Positions 7,294 through 7,907 of a stretch of 7,907 bases of DNA are shown piece after piece. The notes under the pieces were generated by a model that ran no database searches, had not been told where the DNA came from, and was given only the letters and a program-made list of their open reading frames with translations. Numbering within the stretch: position 1 is the stretch's first letter; each line of letters starts with the position of its first letter. A program made the position numbers and the translations under genes. Origin of the DNA: Candidatus Limnocylindrales bacterium (GTDB lineage: Bacteria; Chloroflexota; Limnocylindria; Limnocylindrales; CSP1-4); contig JARLHH010000283.1 of assembly GCA_031292335.1 (NCBI GenBank), forward strand, positions 1 through 7,907. Reading direction: 5' to 3'.

Positions 7294-7354
7294 GCCGCGA
7301 CCGGTAGGCAGGGCCCGCGATTCGGCGCGGCCGGCCCGCCGGGCGCCCTCGCCG

Positions 7355-7907
7355 CTACCGGCCGCCGGCGTCGCGCACGATGCGGTGGAGGGCGCGGCCC
7401 GCCACCTCGCGGCGGTACTCCGCGGTGGAGCGGACGTCGTCGATCGGCGTGATCTCGGCGCTCAGCGTCGCGGCGGCGACCGCAGCCACCTCCTCCGACG
7501 GTGGCGCGCCCTCCAGGGCCGCCTCCGTGGCCCGGGCCCGGATCGGCGTCGGCGCGACGGAGCCGAGCGCAACCCGGACGTCGTGCCACGCCCCGTCCTC
7601 CCTGCGCCAGGCGACCGCGAGCACGACCACGCTGATCGACTGGGCCTGGCGCGTGCCGACCTTGCGGAAGACCACCACGCGGTCGGGACGGATCGGGACC
7701 CGGATTCGCAGGATCAGCTCGTCGGGGGCGAGGGCGGTCCGCCGGTAGGCCGGGAAGAAGGCCGCGGCCGCGATGGTGCGCTCGCCGAGGGTGCTGCCGA
7801 CCACGATCTCGGCGTCGAGCGCGAGCAGGACCGGCAGGCTGTCGCCCGCCGGCGACGCGGTGGCGAGGTTGCCGCCGAGCGTGCCACGGTTCTGGATCTG
7901 GACCGCC
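7355..7907 (-). CDS. FAD-binding subunit of a molybdenum hydroxylase (CoxM/XdhB/YgfM-like), 5' end outside window
   Basis: Partial: 183 C-terminal codons ending in TAG at 7357-7355; the frame is open to the right edge. Family length is about 260-290 residues, so roughly 80-110 N-terminal residues, including the first FAD motif, are missing. The visible part starts inside the second flavin motif, IQNRGTLGGNLATASPAGD, then LPVLLALDAEIVV. The C-terminal CO-dehydrogenase flavoprotein domain follows, with FFPAYRRTALAPDELIL, FRKVGTRQAQSIS, VALGSVAPTPIRA and STAEYRREVAGRAL. Such subunits carry FAD and pass electrons from the [2Fe-2S] clusters of a Mo hydroxylase to NAD+ or another acceptor. The XdhD-like protein in this window lacks an FAD domain, so this is a natural partner, but the gene runs convergently and could instead belong to a second hydroxylase operon beyond the edge. 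It looks more like generic XdhB/CoxM than E. coli YgfM, so no symbol is given. The GTG at 7804 is internal, not the start. Confidence 0.9.
   Translation of the reverse strand, partial: AVQIQNRGTLGGNLATASPAGDSLPVLLALDAEIVVGSTLGERTIAAAAFFPAYRRTALAPDELILRIRVPIRPDRVVVFRKVGTRQAQSISVVVLAVAWRREDGAWHDVRVALGSVAPTPIRARATEAALEGAPPSEEVAAVAAATLSAEITPIDDVRSTAEYRREVAGRALHRIVRDAGGR

Noticed and set aside
7380..7748. A 122-codon + strand frame opposite the FAD subunit
   Set aside because: It is antisense to a gene with clear flavoprotein motifs, and its product is Ser/Arg/Thr-rich without recognisable domains.

Overview
The window is a dense, high-GC (roughly 70% by eye) bacterial segment with three co-directional genes on the + strand and one partial convergent gene on the - strand. 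GC-rich codon use, strong purine-rich ribosome binding sites and near-zero gene spacing fit a high-GC bacterium such as an actinobacterium or a member of Chloroflexota. The sequence alone does not settle the phylum. No mobile element, tRNA, rRNA or CRISPR array is visible.

Layout: (1) 8-2695, a fused [2Fe-2S]/molybdopterin hydroxylase of the xanthine dehydrogenase family (XdhD-like). (2) 2698-3720, an SsnA-type metal-dependent amidohydrolase/aminohydrolase, starting 2 nt after the first stop. (3) 3823-7221, a 1132-residue YgfK-type flavin/iron-sulfur oxidoreductase. (4) 7355 to beyond the right edge, - strand, the C-terminal two-thirds of an FAD-binding (CoxM/XdhB-type) subunit of a molybdenum hydroxylase. 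The 133-nt gap between genes 3 and 4 lies between convergent genes and holds weak inverted repeats only. The 102-nt gap between genes 2 and 3 holds the ygfK ribosome binding site and a 35-codon open frame of doubtful meaning.

The set matches, in rearranged order, the E. coli ygfK-ssnA-ygfM-xdhD cluster. That cluster was first annotated as a putative selenate reductase or selenium-dependent hydroxylase locus, and related clusters in anaerobes are now linked to purine and urate breakdown. A coherent inferred reading: the Mo enzyme hydroxylates a purine-like heterocycle and passes electrons through its two [2Fe-2S] centres to a separate flavoprotein. SsnA hydrolyses or deaminates a ring compound. 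YgfK, built from the same modules as dihydropyrimidine dehydrogenase in a different order, performs a ring reduction or oxidation coupled to NAD(P)H. The points most worth a second look are the permuted architecture of YgfK, the trimmed SsnA lacking the usual N-terminal strands, the purine-type active-site residues kept in the Mo subunit, and the displacement of the FAD subunit to the opposite strand.
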